Part shown: positions 38,371 through 50,476 of the stretch, piece by piece
Numbering within the stretch: the first letter of the stretch is position 1
How the letters are laid out: every line of letters starts with the position of its first letter
Notes under the pieces: model-generated
Databases searched by the model: none
What the model saw: only the letters and a program-made list of their open reading frames with translations
Told to the model about the DNA's origin: nothing
DNA from: Liquidambar formosana
Taxonomy: Eukaryota; Streptophyta; Magnoliopsida; Saxifragales; Altingiaceae
DNA: 64,000 nt
Assembly (NCBI GenBank): GCA_039720395.1
Contig: CM077823.1
Coordinates: forward strand, 11,736,107-11,800,106
Reading direction: 5' to 3'
Made by a program: the position numbers and the translations under genes

Positions 38371-38690
38371 TTGGTTTTTGTTTTTGTTTTTGCATAAAGT
38401 GTTTGACTAAATTAAAAAAAAAAAAAAAAAACACATTTTGGTTGAAAAAATGGAGTTGGTTGGCCACAGTGGTTTATTCAATTAAATTATAAAAAATAAA
38501 TAAAAATAAAAAAAACAACAACAACAACAACAGCACACATATGGCAGGCAAACTCCATGCTAGCGAAGATAGTGGCGTCGACTCATGCTTGCGATGAAAA
38601 GGAAAATGAAGTTGGCCGGACGAGGGAGACAATTATCAGATCTGGATCTTATCAGGCGAGTGTTTCTTTAATTCGTCTTAATTCATACCA
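37977..38690. other. No gene; simple repeats
   Basis: A poly-A tract at 38221-38246, (TTA)n at 38331-38371 and an (AAC)n tract at 38513-38530 sit in otherwise unassigned DNA. Confidence 0.5.
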
Positions 38691-40230
38691 TGTTATGAGT
38701 ATCACGTCCTAAACTCATGCGGTATAGGAGTACATCACTAACCAAGAGGGCTAGCGCAGAGAGGAGTTGCCACCAAATTTAACTTGGGAACTAACTTAAG
38801 CCGTAGCAGATCTAACTCGTCATAACCAGAGAATCATGGTTCGAAGTTAAGGTACATTGCTGAGAAGGTGTAAGGTGGGCCAACAATGCTAGGTCAAAGT
38901 TGGCCCCCACATATAATTATTGGCTTTAATTAACTAAGTATTCATTTAAATTCCACCCTAAACATGCAAACAAATAATAGCACACATAATGACCAAAATA
39001 GTGAATGAAAAAAACTAAAGAAAAAAGAACCAAAAATATATCAAAAAGCAAAGATTAGAATATTTAGAGAAATGAAAGGTATCAGCCAACCAAAAACAAA
39101 AGATATGAACAGATCAATAATACGTTTGCCGAAATAAGGTACGTACGCATCATCGATAGGTGTGTGAGCACCTAATAGACATTTTCATGGACTTAATCAC
39201 ATGATAAGCAGAACATAAAACAATATAAAATAGAGACAAATAGAATAATAACTACACAGAATTAATAGAATAAAATAAAAATGTCTGTCTGCCTTAGAAT
39301 GGTGTGTACGCAACTATCAGTATTGCATATGCACCCTTATGGCATATCACATAAAGTTACAGGAATTCCACATTAATCTGTATCATGCACCTTAAGTAAA
39401 TAAAATATACAAAAATGAATAAATATAAGACTAAACCTAAATCATGCTATGGGAATTAGGAAAACAATAAAATAAGTAATTAAATAAAAAAAAACTAAAA
39501 AAATAAATTATATGCAATACTAATCTAATATACAAAACATGAAATATTGACTACTAATATGAAATAAAATCCTAATACACATGAAAAACTATTAAAGAAG
39601 AACTAGAATAAAAAATATAAATAAAACCAAATTTACAGGCTTGATGTTTATTTGCGGTCCCTCCGGTTTTAATTAATTTTGATTGATTAGTCTCCTCGAA
39701 GTCACTTTTCCTAATCTCTACGATCACAGCTCTAGGTTTTAGTCTCTCTCTCTAGGGTTTGCTCAAGGTTGTCTCTTTGAAAAAGTGACTAGAAAGCTCT
39801 CTCCCTTCTCTAGTTTCATAAAGGTGTTTATATGGGTATAGCTATGGTTGGGGGAGAGTACGGTCCCCCGAAATGGTACAGTCAACCTATTACCAAAAAT
39901 CTATTTTACTAGGCCATATGTGGGAGTAGCATTGGAGAGAGAGAAATTTCATTATGAAAATTTTTGTTTTTTAACACTTGTTGCCTAAGTATCAAAGTGG
40001 GTGCGTACGCACAATGTTGTTGCGTAAGCATTTTGGGGTGTTGCGTAAGCATCTTGACCAAAATAGTTTTTATAAAAAGGTTGCCAAATTCCTATGTTTT
40101 CAACCTAGGCCTAGTCTATGATCATATCAACTTATTAAAGGTCATCCGATAAAGTCTTTAATAGTGCCAAACCTCATCATCGGGACCCCGAGACTTAAGA
40201 TGATGACGAGTACAAAATAGGGTGTCTACA
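38691..40230 (-). mobile_element. Tat-type solo LTR, ~1.54 kb
   Basis: On the minus strand it starts TGTAGACACCCTATTTTGTA and ends ...ATACTCATAACA. Its last ~220 bp match the ends of the LTRs at 42130-42352 and 49510-49730 and the complement of 50477-50700 (gttgccacc, tcgtcataacc, ggcccccacat). It contains GCGTACGC and GCGTAAGC words (39995-40055). No internal region adjoins and no clear target duplication is seen. Confidence 0.72.
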
Positions 40231-40909
40231 CACATGACATAGCGTATAGTCTCGGAATAAGATTCCAAACTCATATAAGAACAATTTTTTTTGCATGTAG
40301 TTGTATATTTGTGGAAAAAACTCCATATTTTGGGACCGCGGTGGTCTTGATTCATCAGCCCTTAATATTACCATATTTTACATTAAATTTCATAGAGTAA
40401 ATTTTCCACAATTATTCCATAAACAGAAATGAGTTAAAAATACTAATATAAATGTAACCTCCTATAATTTTTCATAGCGAAAATATGGCCCAATAGGTTT
40501 TAAAAATTAACCCATTTCAACCCATAAAAACATAAGGGTTTCAAAACAACATGAATATAACCAAGAGGGTATATCCCTAGGTTTTTCCCAAACCATTAAA
40601 AAATTTCATGGACCAACACTCACATGTGCAAAATATGTGTCAATATACAAAATATACAAACCCACATGAAAATAACCCAACCCATGTGTACTGTTATGAC
40701 CCAAATTAGATTAAAATGGTTCCAAAAAGGGAAAGTGTGATGACCTAGAATGTTGTAACATGTGTACAATTAAAAGCAAATGAAGTGTAATTAAAATCTA
40801 GACGATTTTGGCACGTTATAGTGAAAATTTAGTAAGGTCGATCGATCGGGGGTCAAGACTGATCGATCGATGGTGGCTTGGGAATGCTAGATAGCTTTTG
40901 CTTACCCCT
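40231..40909 (+). mobile_element. LTR2 second part and related flank
   Basis: About 40335-40735 continues the LTR2 copy broken at 33245 (gggaccgcggtggtct, then aacccatttcaacccataaa, matching 24100-24560). The rest, with tcgatcgatcggggg words, continues beyond the Tat insertion at 49735. Confidence 0.6.
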
Positions 40910-42352
40910 TGTAAACACCCCATTTTGTACTGATTATTATATGGAGTCCCGGGTTCCCAATGATAAGGTCAATGTTAGTTTATTGCTTTGGTCAATCAAT
41001 ATTCGACAAGAGAAATGAGCACAGTGAATTTCGGAGGCAAAAATACTAGAAAAAGCCAAAATTTGCTGACCACACGTAAACGCCGTCTGACCATGCGTAC
41101 GCGCCATCTGACTATGCGTAAGCACCGTTGATCGTGCGTATGCACCATATGACCGTGCGTAAGCATTGTTTACCGCGCGTAAGCGCCGTTCATCGCGCGT
41201 AAGCGCCGTTTGACCGTGCATACGCACCATCTGACCGTGCGTACGCGCGTCTGATTGCACGTACGCATATTCTGAATATACGTAAGCATGCTGTCCAATT
41301 TCGTTTTTTACCCAAAAATGAAGCTTTTTTGCCTATTTTGAGCTCCATAAACTTGGAAATCAGGGGAGAGACTTTCCTAAGGTATTTCTAACCTAATTTT
41401 CACTATAAATACCCAACTTAAAGTAGAGAAAAGGGATCTTGAACCCTGGAGGCTAGAAAGAAACCCTAGAGAAAGAACCCTAGGGAGAAAGACCTTAGAG
41501 AAGGATAGTCCACCTTGTGCCTACCAAGAAGAACTTGGGGATTCACCGTGCTTATTGATCTTAGAGAAGGAGATAGACAACAGGCATTCGCAATAGACCT
41601 GAGGGAACCGTGAATCAACCACAACATCGCGTGTGGTAAAATCCTCCTTTAATTTCATATTCTATTACTTATATGACTAAAATGGCATAATTGTAGTGAC
41701 TGAAATGCATGATTTAGAATGATATAAGTCGTTTCTTTTTTCATATGTTTGATTATATGAAATATGATGAAATGTTGAGCATGCTGATAATATCGTGGTT
41801 TTTCTTTAATAAATAGTGTTGGTGATTAGAAAGGTTGAATTAACCCACCATTTTGCATGGAGGATTTAACCCATTGTTTTGCAGGGAATCAATGCGTACG
41901 CATAGTGTCCTATGCGTACGCGTTATCTGATTTATGCGTACGCGTAGTGATACATGCGTACGCACATTCTTTTATGCGTACGCATGACAGTGGCCCGTTT
42001 TATTTATTTATTTTATTTACTTGTTTAATATATTGCTGCATATTAATCTGTCATTTGTGTGTGTAATTAAATTATTGCATGCCTTTGGGGTAATCCTAAT
42101 TAAATTAGAATATTCAATATGGTTAATAAATACAAAGTGGGGGGCCAATCTAAGGACCGGGAGACGTCGGGTGCCTAACACCTTCCCGACGGCGTACGCT
42201 AGCTCCGAACCTTCTTTGGTTATGACGAGTTAGACCCTTACAAGGGGTCAAGTTTGATTCCCAGGTTTCCTGGGTGGCGACTCCTCTCCGCGCTAGTCCT
42301 CCGAAGCTAGTGCGTACTCCCGAACTGCATGGTTTAGGGCGCGGTGCTCACA
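40910..42352 (+). repeat. 5' LTR of the Tat-like element
   Basis: 1443 bp, TGTAAACACCCC to GGTGCTCACA. It holds a cluster of GCGTAAGC/GCGTACGC units at 41080-41290, a second cluster at 41885-41990, and a likely promoter-transcribed region between them. Confidence 0.9.
41080..41290. repeat. ~20-bp tandem units with GCGTACGC / GCGTAAGC core
   Basis: Around ten units of the form tgaccgtgcgtacgcaccat repeat head to tail. The core alternates between the perfect palindrome GCGTACGC and GCGTAAGC. The array recurs in the 3' LTR at 48421-48665, with unit-number differences. Confidence 0.85.
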
Positions 42353-42375
42353 GTGGTGACTTCGCTGGGGATAGA
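42353..42375 (+). promoter_or_regulatory. Primer-binding site of the Tat-like element
   Basis: TGGTGACTTCGCTGGGGAT begins one base after the LTR end, where reverse transcription would be primed by a tRNA 3' end. Tat/Ogre elements commonly use tRNA-Arg or another elongator tRNA. The exact tRNA is not determined here. Confidence 0.65.
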
Positions 42376-43271
42376 GAGCTAGATCTCGTAGTGTTTATTA
42401 ATCATATTTAATAATTTAATTTAATTGGGAGGACCAAATTTGCACACACACACACTTGGCCTTTTATTACACCCCGATGACAGTTTGGTGAGGATTCCCG
42501 GGTTCCATTCGTTCCTATGGGCAATCCGTAACCTACATCATCAACCCACAGCTTGTGCCGCTAGCCTATCGTAAGCTAGCGTGTACGTTAACGGATGGCT
42601 CGTTTAGCGTCCTAGCTTGGGTAACCCATTGAAGGAGGAGGATATAAGGAGACCCTTTTGACTGACCTCACATAGAAAGCCCATGGATAGTCCTTTGCAA
42701 GCTTTATGTGAATGTGTGACAAACATCAATGCATTTAGACCTATTAGGTCGCGGGTGTGGGGCGAGGCCCAATATTGTTTACAACCTTTGAATTAAAGAC
42801 CAATTAAAGGAATAATCTTGCAAATGGTTTAGACTTGTCAAAAAAAAAAAAAAAAAAAGTGTGACAGGCCTGGAACCATTAGAAAGATGAAACGAGTAAT
42901 TGGGTTTTAATACGAAGGCTTTAAACTATAGCGTGGCCTATTCTAGAACCAACCGACCCACTCAATATGTGGATTTAAATGGACTTAATCATGGGAGGTA
43001 ATTTTGGTAATGAAAAAAATTCTAATATCTTTTGAACTCCTATGTATGGACCCAAGCTCAAAAAAAAAAAAAAAAAAAAAAAAAAGGAAAAAAAAAAGAA
43101 AAATGGGCTTGGTTCAATTGAGTTTGTGAGGTGTGTGAATTGTAAAGGGCTTGAGTTTAAAAGATAATAGATTTTATTGGCCTATCGCATGTGGACTCTC
43201 TGAAGAATTAGTAAACATGAGGAGGGCCCATATGATGATAGAGAAATGACTTCAATTGGACATGGAAGATT

Positions 43272-44327
43272 ATGAAATTGGGACATGGACTTATTTGGAC
43301 TCGTTCACCTACAACCAACAGATTGAGAAGACAAGAAACGATGGAAGACTTGGCAAAAATTATGGAAATTCTGAATTGGTTGGATGCAACAGTGGCTGGA
43401 TTGGATATCCGTATGCAAAATTTGGAAAAGGAAAGAAGGAAGGGAAGAAATGGAGAAGGGTCTTCTGAGGAGAGACCTCCACCCGATAAGAAAGACAAAG
43501 GGAAGGCGCGAGAGAACATTAAAAAAGAGGAGAAACCCCACGAGGAAGATAATGATCCCTGGGAAGAGGAGGATTTCGTAGATTATATGCGGGACAAAGG
43601 GGGTTGGGAAAGGAAGTATGCTGCCAATCAAGAAGAGATGAGGAAGGAAGTGAGAAAAATACATGCTGCGATGCGCAAATCCCAAAGGCTGGATGACTTT
43701 ATGTTCACGGGAGGGTCGTCATCAAACCCCCTATTAAGGCTACCGCCCAAATTCAAGATAGCTGACTCCGAGAAGTTCGATGGGACAGGGAATCCTAAGC
43801 AACACATCTGCCAGTACATGAGCATCGTTAGGATGAAAGGCCTGACAAAGACACAAGCTATAGCTGCCTTCCCATTGTCCTTGGAAGGGGATGCATCTAA
43901 TTGGTATTATGCCTTGGATAATGCATTGGTTTCCTCTTGGGAGCCCTTAATGAAGTCATTTAAAGACCAATATAAATTTAACACTATGTTGGCAATGACT
44001 CTCCGTGATCTTGAGATGACGAAACAGAAGCCAAATGAGATATTTTTTGAGTTCTTGACTAGTTGGAGGGGTAAGGCTGCCAAGATGACAACTCGACTCA
44101 ATGAAAAGGATCAAGTCAACATAATTTTAAAGAATTTGACTCCAGTGTATTCCAATCTCATGTTGACTTCTCCCATTGTCAATTTTGAGCAACTTTGTGA
44201 TTGTGGCATGAGAATCGAGGATTTCATTTACCGCACAGATATAGCCGAGGAAGATGAGGGGGTATGGAGTGAAGGGCTTGATGTTGAAGAAGAGTTTGAA
44301 GAAAATGGGATGTGGATTGAGGATTGA
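43272..44327 (+). CDS. gag: Gag polyprotein of the Tat-like element
   Basis: A single 351-codon frame. A more likely start is the ATG at residue 23 (43338, METMEDL-like context at TMEDLAKIM). Residues 1-150 are charged and coiled-coil-like (KEERRK, KKDKGKARENIKKEEKPHEE). From about 165 the capsid (retrotransposon gag) domain reads EKFDGTGNPKQHICQYMSIV, LSLEGDASNWYYAL, FKDQYKFNTMLAMTLRDLEM, FEFLTSWRGKAAKM and VYSNLMLTSPIVNFEQLCD. These are hallmarks of Tat-lineage gag. It forms the particle that packages element RNA. No CCHC zinc knuckle follows. The frame is intact, so this gag may still be expressed. Confidence 0.9.
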   Translation: MKLGHGLIWTRSPTTNRLRRQETMEDLAKIMEILNWLDATVAGLDIRMQNLEKERRKGRNGEGSSEERPPPDKKDKGKARENIKKEEKPHEEDNDPWEEEDFVDYMRDKGGWERKYAANQEEMRKEVRKIHAAMRKSQRLDDFMFTGGSSSNPLLRLPPKFKIADSEKFDGTGNPKQHICQYMSIVRMKGLTKTQAIAAFPLSLEGDASNWYYALDNALVSSWEPLMKSFKDQYKFNTMLAMTLRDLEMTKQKPNEIFFEFLTSWRGKAAKMTTRLNEKDQVNIILKNLTPVYSNLMLTSPIVNFEQLCDCGMRIEDFIYRTDIAEEDEGVWSEGLDVEEEFEENGMWIED

Positions 44328-46800
44328 ATGGAGGATATGGCATTGTAGTGTTTGTTATGAGTAGAGAGGTTGTCGTAGTTGACTTTACCAAGTTCATTAC
44401 CTTTGCTGATGGAAGGACTGCTATATAGACTTTGAATGAGAGGCAGAAATCATAACAGGTGTTAAAGCTAATGTTAAGCCCACTCTAATTAAGTCTTCGT
44501 CTGAAGTAACTTTAGAGTCTAGGGATTATGGGTTACGTTTAATAATCTATTGGTGTATCCTTTGTTTCCTCATTCTAATGAATTCGATACCACTCAGTTT
44601 GGTGTGTCTCTTGTTAGTGGAACTTTATAAATGCAAAACTCCTTTAATCTGAAAAAGATAATTAATGAGGACCAAGAAAGGAAAGTGAAACCCATCAAAA
44701 TTGAAATTGTCCTAATTAACTCAGGCATTGATAAGGATCCTAAAGAAATACAAATTGTTTTCACTCTGTCCACATAGGAGCAAGTCGATCCCACAATTTG
44801 GTTGCACAAGTTCTAGGACTTGTCAAAAGGATTGTGCCTTTGTTCTTCTAATGCCCAGATTGTGAACAGTGGAAATCAAGATGAAGAGAGGCCATCGTTT
44901 CTGCTATCCTTAAAAAAAAAAAAATCAAATCCCTTGCTACCCGTTTGAGCCTGAACATTTCTTTCTAATACCTTTGTCAAGGATTACCCCTACACTAGGG
45001 GCAAAAGTTGAAGATAAAAGTTGCTTGGAATGAAAATGAAAAAAAAGGGGGGGGGAGGAGAAGAAGAAAAAAAAATGTAGGGGTAGAAAGGAAAAAGGGG
45101 GGAGAAGAAGAAGAAGAAAAGAAAAAAAAATAAAAAAATAAAAAAAGAGAGAGAGAGAGAGAAAAAGAAAAGGGAAAGGGAAAAGGAAAGGGAAAGTGGT
45201 AGAAGTAAAGTGCCAAAGTATGAAGAGTTGAAAAATGTAGGGGTAGAAAGGGAAAGAAAGGAGACATCGTTTGGGACAATGAGTAATGAGGTAATCCTTG
45301 ACTGATAGGAACCCGTGGAAATAAATTTTTGAGCCTTTATTATCCTTTCTTTCATAAGCCTAGAACCTTAAGCCTGCATTATAGTCCTAATAAAAGCCCT
45401 CTCGGATTGATTGAAATTGTTCAGATCTGAATGAACTACGTTAGGCTTGATCCTTTTTGGGTACGTAGGCAACCTATAGAGGTACAGCCATATCGTTTGA
45501 AGTTCATGTGGAGGTACAACTACACTATCTAAAGTCCATGCTTAGGGGCATGAGCAAGGGGTTCATGCGTGACAGTTCAAGAGGACAAGCTGTGAAACTT
45601 ATTCGCATTATCATATCTTCTGTAAGCTTGGGAGAAGATGGCCTGCTAGGTCGAAAACCCAGAAAGGCAGCCTAGGCAAAAGTTAGGGCATTTTAAAGGA
45701 AAAAAAAAGAAAAAAGAAAGAAAATAAAAATAGAATGGAAGGGAAGAAAGGGCAGAAAAATAAAAGAAAGAAAAAGAAGAATGAGCTCCACAGATATTAG
45801 AATTGGATTGCGAAGGAGGTGACTCCAATCTTCGATCAAGGAGCAGCGCCATCAGAACCGTTTTACATTGAAGTTGATAGACTCTCGCGATTGTTATGTG
45901 TGGACAGGGTAAGACTAATCTTGTAGAGTATTGAATATCCTTGTTAGTGTAAGCGTTGACCAAAGATAGTAGAATTTTGTGAAAAATAACTAGTACATCA
46001 TTGATCCTCTTTAATTGACTCAAAAAGAAAAATAGAGCAATTGCATGAATGAAATGAAATTTAAGAGGGACACAGCTAGAATGAGTGAGGTTAGTGCTTG
46101 TTTTGTCGTTCTTGGTCTTATCCAAATTTTTGTCCGTTTATTATTCGTAGTCCTGTTTGAATCTCTCGTCCACTTTGTCATTCGCATACATATATCATCC
46201 ATGTGTGTATGTCTTTGGGTTTGGTACTTTGTGGGCAGGCTTTGGAGTGGGCTTCAAGCATTTACATTCTCATAGCCTTTCAGAAACAAGTTCTGTCTTT
46301 GTCGATTTCCTATATGATGCTATGTTTTCTGAATTCATTTGTTCCTGGGATTTACATCGGTGCTTAGGTATGAAATGGGAACTTCTAGCCATGAGAAATG
46401 AGCTAAAACTTTACTCCGCGCTGTGAAAATGTCTTAATGAATGTGTTAAAGGTAAATATGACATCGATGAGGTGAATAAGTACATGTCCCGATGAAACTG
46501 ATGACCATGTCCAACCTGACAATGAAAAATGAATGAGAGAGAAATAAGTGACCCTGCCATCAAGGCCCTGATTTCGATTAGACTGCATATAGGATGGGAA
46601 TGGGTTCTGAGCAATTTATGCTTGAGTATTGAATGTTACTTTTGAATTTGAAGCTTTGCGTAGATTTTTATTGGGTAAGTTCCCCAAGGGGCATCTTTGT
46701 TTAAGACTAGAATGTTTTCTCAGTGTTTTTTTATGGTTTAAATTCCTTTGGTGTGTTGAATTCCTGCTTGTGATGTTGAGTTCCTACCCTTGATGTGTTC
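44328..46800 (+). other. Element interior without recognisable pol; purine tract
   Basis: After gag there is no RT, RNase H or integrase motif on either strand. A GA-rich low-complexity block lies at 45035-45255, and another at 45700-45780. Minus-strand open frames across these (44990-45355, 45646-46125) are products of composition. Confidence 0.6.
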
Positions 46801-46809
46801 TCTTTAGGG

Positions 46810-47410
46810 TTTGAGTACCTTTAGAGTGTTTCCCTTAGGGTCTAAGTACCCTGATTCGACTTTAGTTGGGATGAATTCCCATAACCAGTCCGAGTACCTT
46901 TGGTGATTTTCGATCATTGGGATGAATTCCCTTACTGGGTCTGAGTACCCTGATTCGACTTTAGTTGGGATGAATTCCCATGATAGGTCCGAGTACCTTT
47001 GGTGATTTTCGATCATTGGGATGAATTCCCTTACTGGGTCTGAGTACTCTGATTTGATTTTGGTAAGGATGAATTTCCTTGACAGGTCCAAGGACCTTTG
47101 TTCGATTTTTGTTGGGACGAATTCCCTTACCGGGTCCGAGTACCCTGATTTGATTTCCTTTGATGGGTCCGAGTACCCCGATTCGATTTTGGTAGGGATG
47201 AATTCCCTTGATGGGACCGAGTACCCTAATTCGGTTTTGAATTGTGATGAATTCTCTTGGTGGGTCCAAGTACCCTTACTTGATTTCCCTGGATAGGTCT
47301 GAGGACCCAATTCGATTTTGGAATGAATGAATTCCCTTGATGGGTCCGAGTACCTTGATTCGGTTATGATAAATTCCATTAGTGGGCCCGAGTACCTTTA
47401 TTTGATTTTC
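46810..47410. repeat. Tandem array 1, ~48-bp unit, about ten copies
   Basis: Each unit contains gggatgaattccc followed by gggtccgagtaccctgattc and a T-rich link. The first part is organised as ~100-bp dimers. On the minus strand it leaves an uninterrupted 191-codon frame of YSDPxREFIPTKIESG-like repeats (46804-47379). Confidence 0.88.
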
Positions 47411-47489
47411 GAACCTTAGCCTTAATAAGGCATTTTGAATAAAGTCTAGTTGGTTTGTTGCCTAATAGGGTGTTGTCAACCCTGAATTC

Positions 47490-48055
47490 TTGAGATTTGC
47501 TGTGGGGATCTCATTTTTGCTTTAGTTAGGCAATTACTTAAAAATTTGACTGGGATGCTGCAGGGCCAATCATGTCCTGATAGGACATTTTTACCTAGAA
47601 TTGCTGCAGGGTTCTAGTATTTCTTGAGATTTGCTGCAGGGATCTCATTTTGCCTTAGTTGGGCAATCACTTGAATATTCGACTGGAATGCTGCGGGGCC
47701 AGTCACGTCCTGATAGGACACATTTACCTAGAATTGCTGCGGGGTTCTAGTATTTCCTAAGATTTGCTGCGGGAATCTCATTTTGCTTGGATTTGGCTAC
47801 CATAAAAATTCGACTGGGATGCTGCGGGGCCAGTCACGTCCTAATGGGACATTCTTTGCTAGGAATTGTTGTGGGGTTCCAAGTTCTTTGGGATTTGCTA
47901 CGAGAATCCGATGTCGCCTTAATTAAGCAATCATGTGTGCTTTGACTAGGATGCTGCAGGGCTAGTCACTATCTTATATGGACATTTTCTATCTAGAGTT
48001 GCTACGGGGTTCTGGAATGTTTAAGGGATTTGCTGTGGCAGTTCCCATGAAGTTT
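47490..48055. repeat. Tandem array 2, ~132-bp unit, about four copies
   Basis: The phrase gggatgctgcggggccagtc recurs near 47553, 47690, 47818 and 47949 (spacings 137, 128 and 131). Each is linked to gatttgctgcagggatctca and agaattgctgcggggttcta. It lies just before the PPT, where Tat elements often carry tandem arrays. Confidence 0.88.
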
Positions 48056-48263
48056 TGTTTATTTAATCGATTACATTCGAACTACGCTAGGTCTGATCTC
48101 TACGGAGTACATAGGCAATTGGATGCATCCATTACGATCTAATGCATTGCATTGTGGCATGTGTGTGTGTGTGGACTTCAAGTTACCAATCGGATAAATG
48201 GTTTGTCTTCTCAAGGCTTTTGACTTTCATTTGCGAGGCAAACTCAGTAAAAAAAGGGGCAAC

Positions 48264-49730
48264 TGTAGACACCCCATTTTGTACCGATTATTATCTTGAG
48301 TCCCGAGTTCCCAATGATGAGGTCAATGTTAGTTTATTGCTTTAGTCAATCAATATTCGACAAGAGAAATGAGCACGGTGAATTTCGGAGGCAAAAATAC
48401 TAGAAAAAGCCAAAATTTGCTGACCACGCGTAAGCGCCGTCTGACCGCGCGTACGTGCCATCTGACCATGCGTAAGCGCCGTTCGCCGCGCGTAAGCACC
48501 GTTGATCGTGCGTACGCACCATATGACCGTGCGTAAGCATTGTTTACTGCGCATAAGCACCGTTCATCGTGCGTAAGCGCCGTTTGACCATGCGTACGCA
48601 CCATTGACCGTGCGTATGCACCGTCTGATTGCGCGTACGCATATTCTGAATATACGTAAGCATGCTGTCCAATTTCGTTTTTTACCCAAAAATGAAGCTT
48701 TTTTGCCTATTTTGAGCTCCATAAACTTGGAAATCAGGGGAGAGACTTTCCTAAGGTATTTCTAACCTAATTTTCACTATAAATACCCAACTTAAAGTGG
48801 AGAAAAGGGATCCTGAACCCTGGAGGCTAGAAAGAAACCCGAGATAAAGAACCCTAGGGAGAAAGACCTTAGAGAAGGATAGTCCACCTTGTGCCTACCA
48901 AGAAGAACTTCGGGATTCACCGTGTTTATTGATCTTAGAGAAGGAGATAGACAACAGGCATTCGCAATAGACCTGAGGGAACCGTGAATCAACCACAACA
49001 TCTCGTGTGGTAAAATCCTCCTTTAATTTCATATTCTATTACTTATATGATTAAAATGGAAAAATTGTAGTGACTGAAATGCATGATTTAGAATGATATA
49101 AGTCGTTTCTTTTTTCATATGTTTGATTATATGAAATATGATGATATGTTGAGCATGCTGATAATATCGTGGTTTTTCTTTAATAAATAGTGTTGGTGAT
49201 TAGAAAGGTTGAATTAACCCACCATTTTGCATAGAGGATTTAACCCATTGTTTTGCAGGGAATCAGTGCGTATGCATAGTGTCCTATACGTACGCGTTAT
49301 CTGATTTATGCGTACGCGTAGTGATACATGCATACGCACATTCTTTTATGCGTACGCATGACAGTGGCCCGTTTTATTTATTTATTTATTTTATTTACTT
49401 GTTTAATATATTGCTGCATATTAATCTGTCATTTGTGTGTGTAATTAAATTATTGCATGCCTTTGGGGTAATCCTAATTAAATTAGAATATTAAATATGG
49501 TTAATAAATACAAAGTGGGGGGCCGGTCCAAGGACCGGGCGACGTCGGGTGCCTAACACCTTCCCGACGGCGTACGCTAGCTCCGAACCTTCTTTGGTTA
49601 TGACGAGTTAGACCTTTGCAAGGGGTCAAGTTTGATTCCCAGGTTTCCTGGGTGGCGACTCCTCTCCGCGCTAGTCCTCCGAGGCTAGTGCATACTCTCG
49701 AACCGCATGGTTTAGGACGCGGCGCTCACA
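48264..49730 (+). repeat. 3' LTR of the Tat-like element
   Basis: 1467 bp, TGTAGACACCCC to GGCGCTCACA. It is about 24 bp longer than the 5' LTR, mostly through the GCGTAAGC array at 48421-48665. Confidence 0.9.
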
Positions 49731-49734
49731 CCCT

Positions 49735-50238
49735 CCTTCGATTGGCTTTAGAGAGCTCGATCGATCAGGCTACGAGGCTGAGATATTTTTTAAAAAAATG
49801 CAGAATGACTATTTTAGCTCTCTTCTCCTTTATTTTAAAAAACCCATTTCTAATGGGTTTAATTGTCACTCATTTGTGGCTGAAGAGGGAACGAGAGAGA
49901 AAAGGAGAGACACACAGAGAGAGAAAGAGAGAGAGCGCGCTTGATGGCAAGGAATGCGACCCTGGGAGCTCGGATCCGACCACACGGCACTTGGATTTTA
50001 CAATTTCTACCCCGATCTATGCACGTACACCCTCAAATTCACTTTTCTAACTACCATTTGAGAGGTAGATGCATTTTTCATTATTGTAAATCATTGTACA
50101 CATGGGTTGGGAGAAAATAATGTGGTTTGCATATTTACAAACTATATTTCATGTTTTACATGTTTGGGGTTTGATTGCATAAAGAAAAATTATGAAATGG
50201 GTAACTTAAGGTTTGATTTCATACCCTATTTTGTTATC

Positions 50239-50269
<31 letters not shown>

Positions 50270-50476
50270 GATTTAGACCCTTTGTGTGTTTTTAAGTACA
50301 AAAGGTTAGTTTTGAAACCAATTGGGCTAAATTTTTATAGTCGTAATATTGATGGGTCAATTTTATATATACAAATGTTTTGGAAAACATTTTCTTATCA
50401 ATCTTTATGAAATGATTATGGGACAATTATTATATAAAAATTTATGTAAAATTATGATGATAAGGGCTAATGGAGT
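49735..50476 (+). mobile_element. Right flank of the Tat insertion, LTR2-related
   Basis: It continues the sequence broken at 40909 (tcgatcgatc words), includes an (AT)n tract at 50239-50263, and ends tgataagggctaatggagt, which resembles LTR2 copy A near 12500. The second Tat element begins here. Confidence 0.5.

Larger units (their letters stand above)
40910..49730 (+). mobile_element. Complete Tat-like Ty3/gypsy element, gag only, TSD CCCT
   Basis: The two LTRs are 40910-42352 and 48264-49730. A 4-bp CCCT lies directly outside each (40906-40909 and 49731-49734). A PBS-like tract TGGTGACTTCGCTGGGGAT follows the 5' LTR, and a PPT-like aaaaaaggggcaac precedes the 3' LTR. The LTRs are about 97% alike by eye, so insertion was fairly recent. 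Gag is the only recognised protein. The 3.9 kb after it has no RT, RNase H or integrase frame but carries a purine tract and two tandem arrays, a layout known from Tat/Ogre elements. Movement would need pol supplied by a relative. Confidence 0.88.

Noticed and set aside
40937..41260. 107-codon minus-strand frame in the 5' LTR, with related frames at 48342-48604
   Set aside because: A by-product of the GCGTACGC tandem units inside the LTR.
44990..45355. Ser/Phe/Leu-rich minus-strand frames of 121 and 94 codons
   Set aside because: They translate a GA-rich low-complexity tract (complement CT), which leaves few stops by composition alone.
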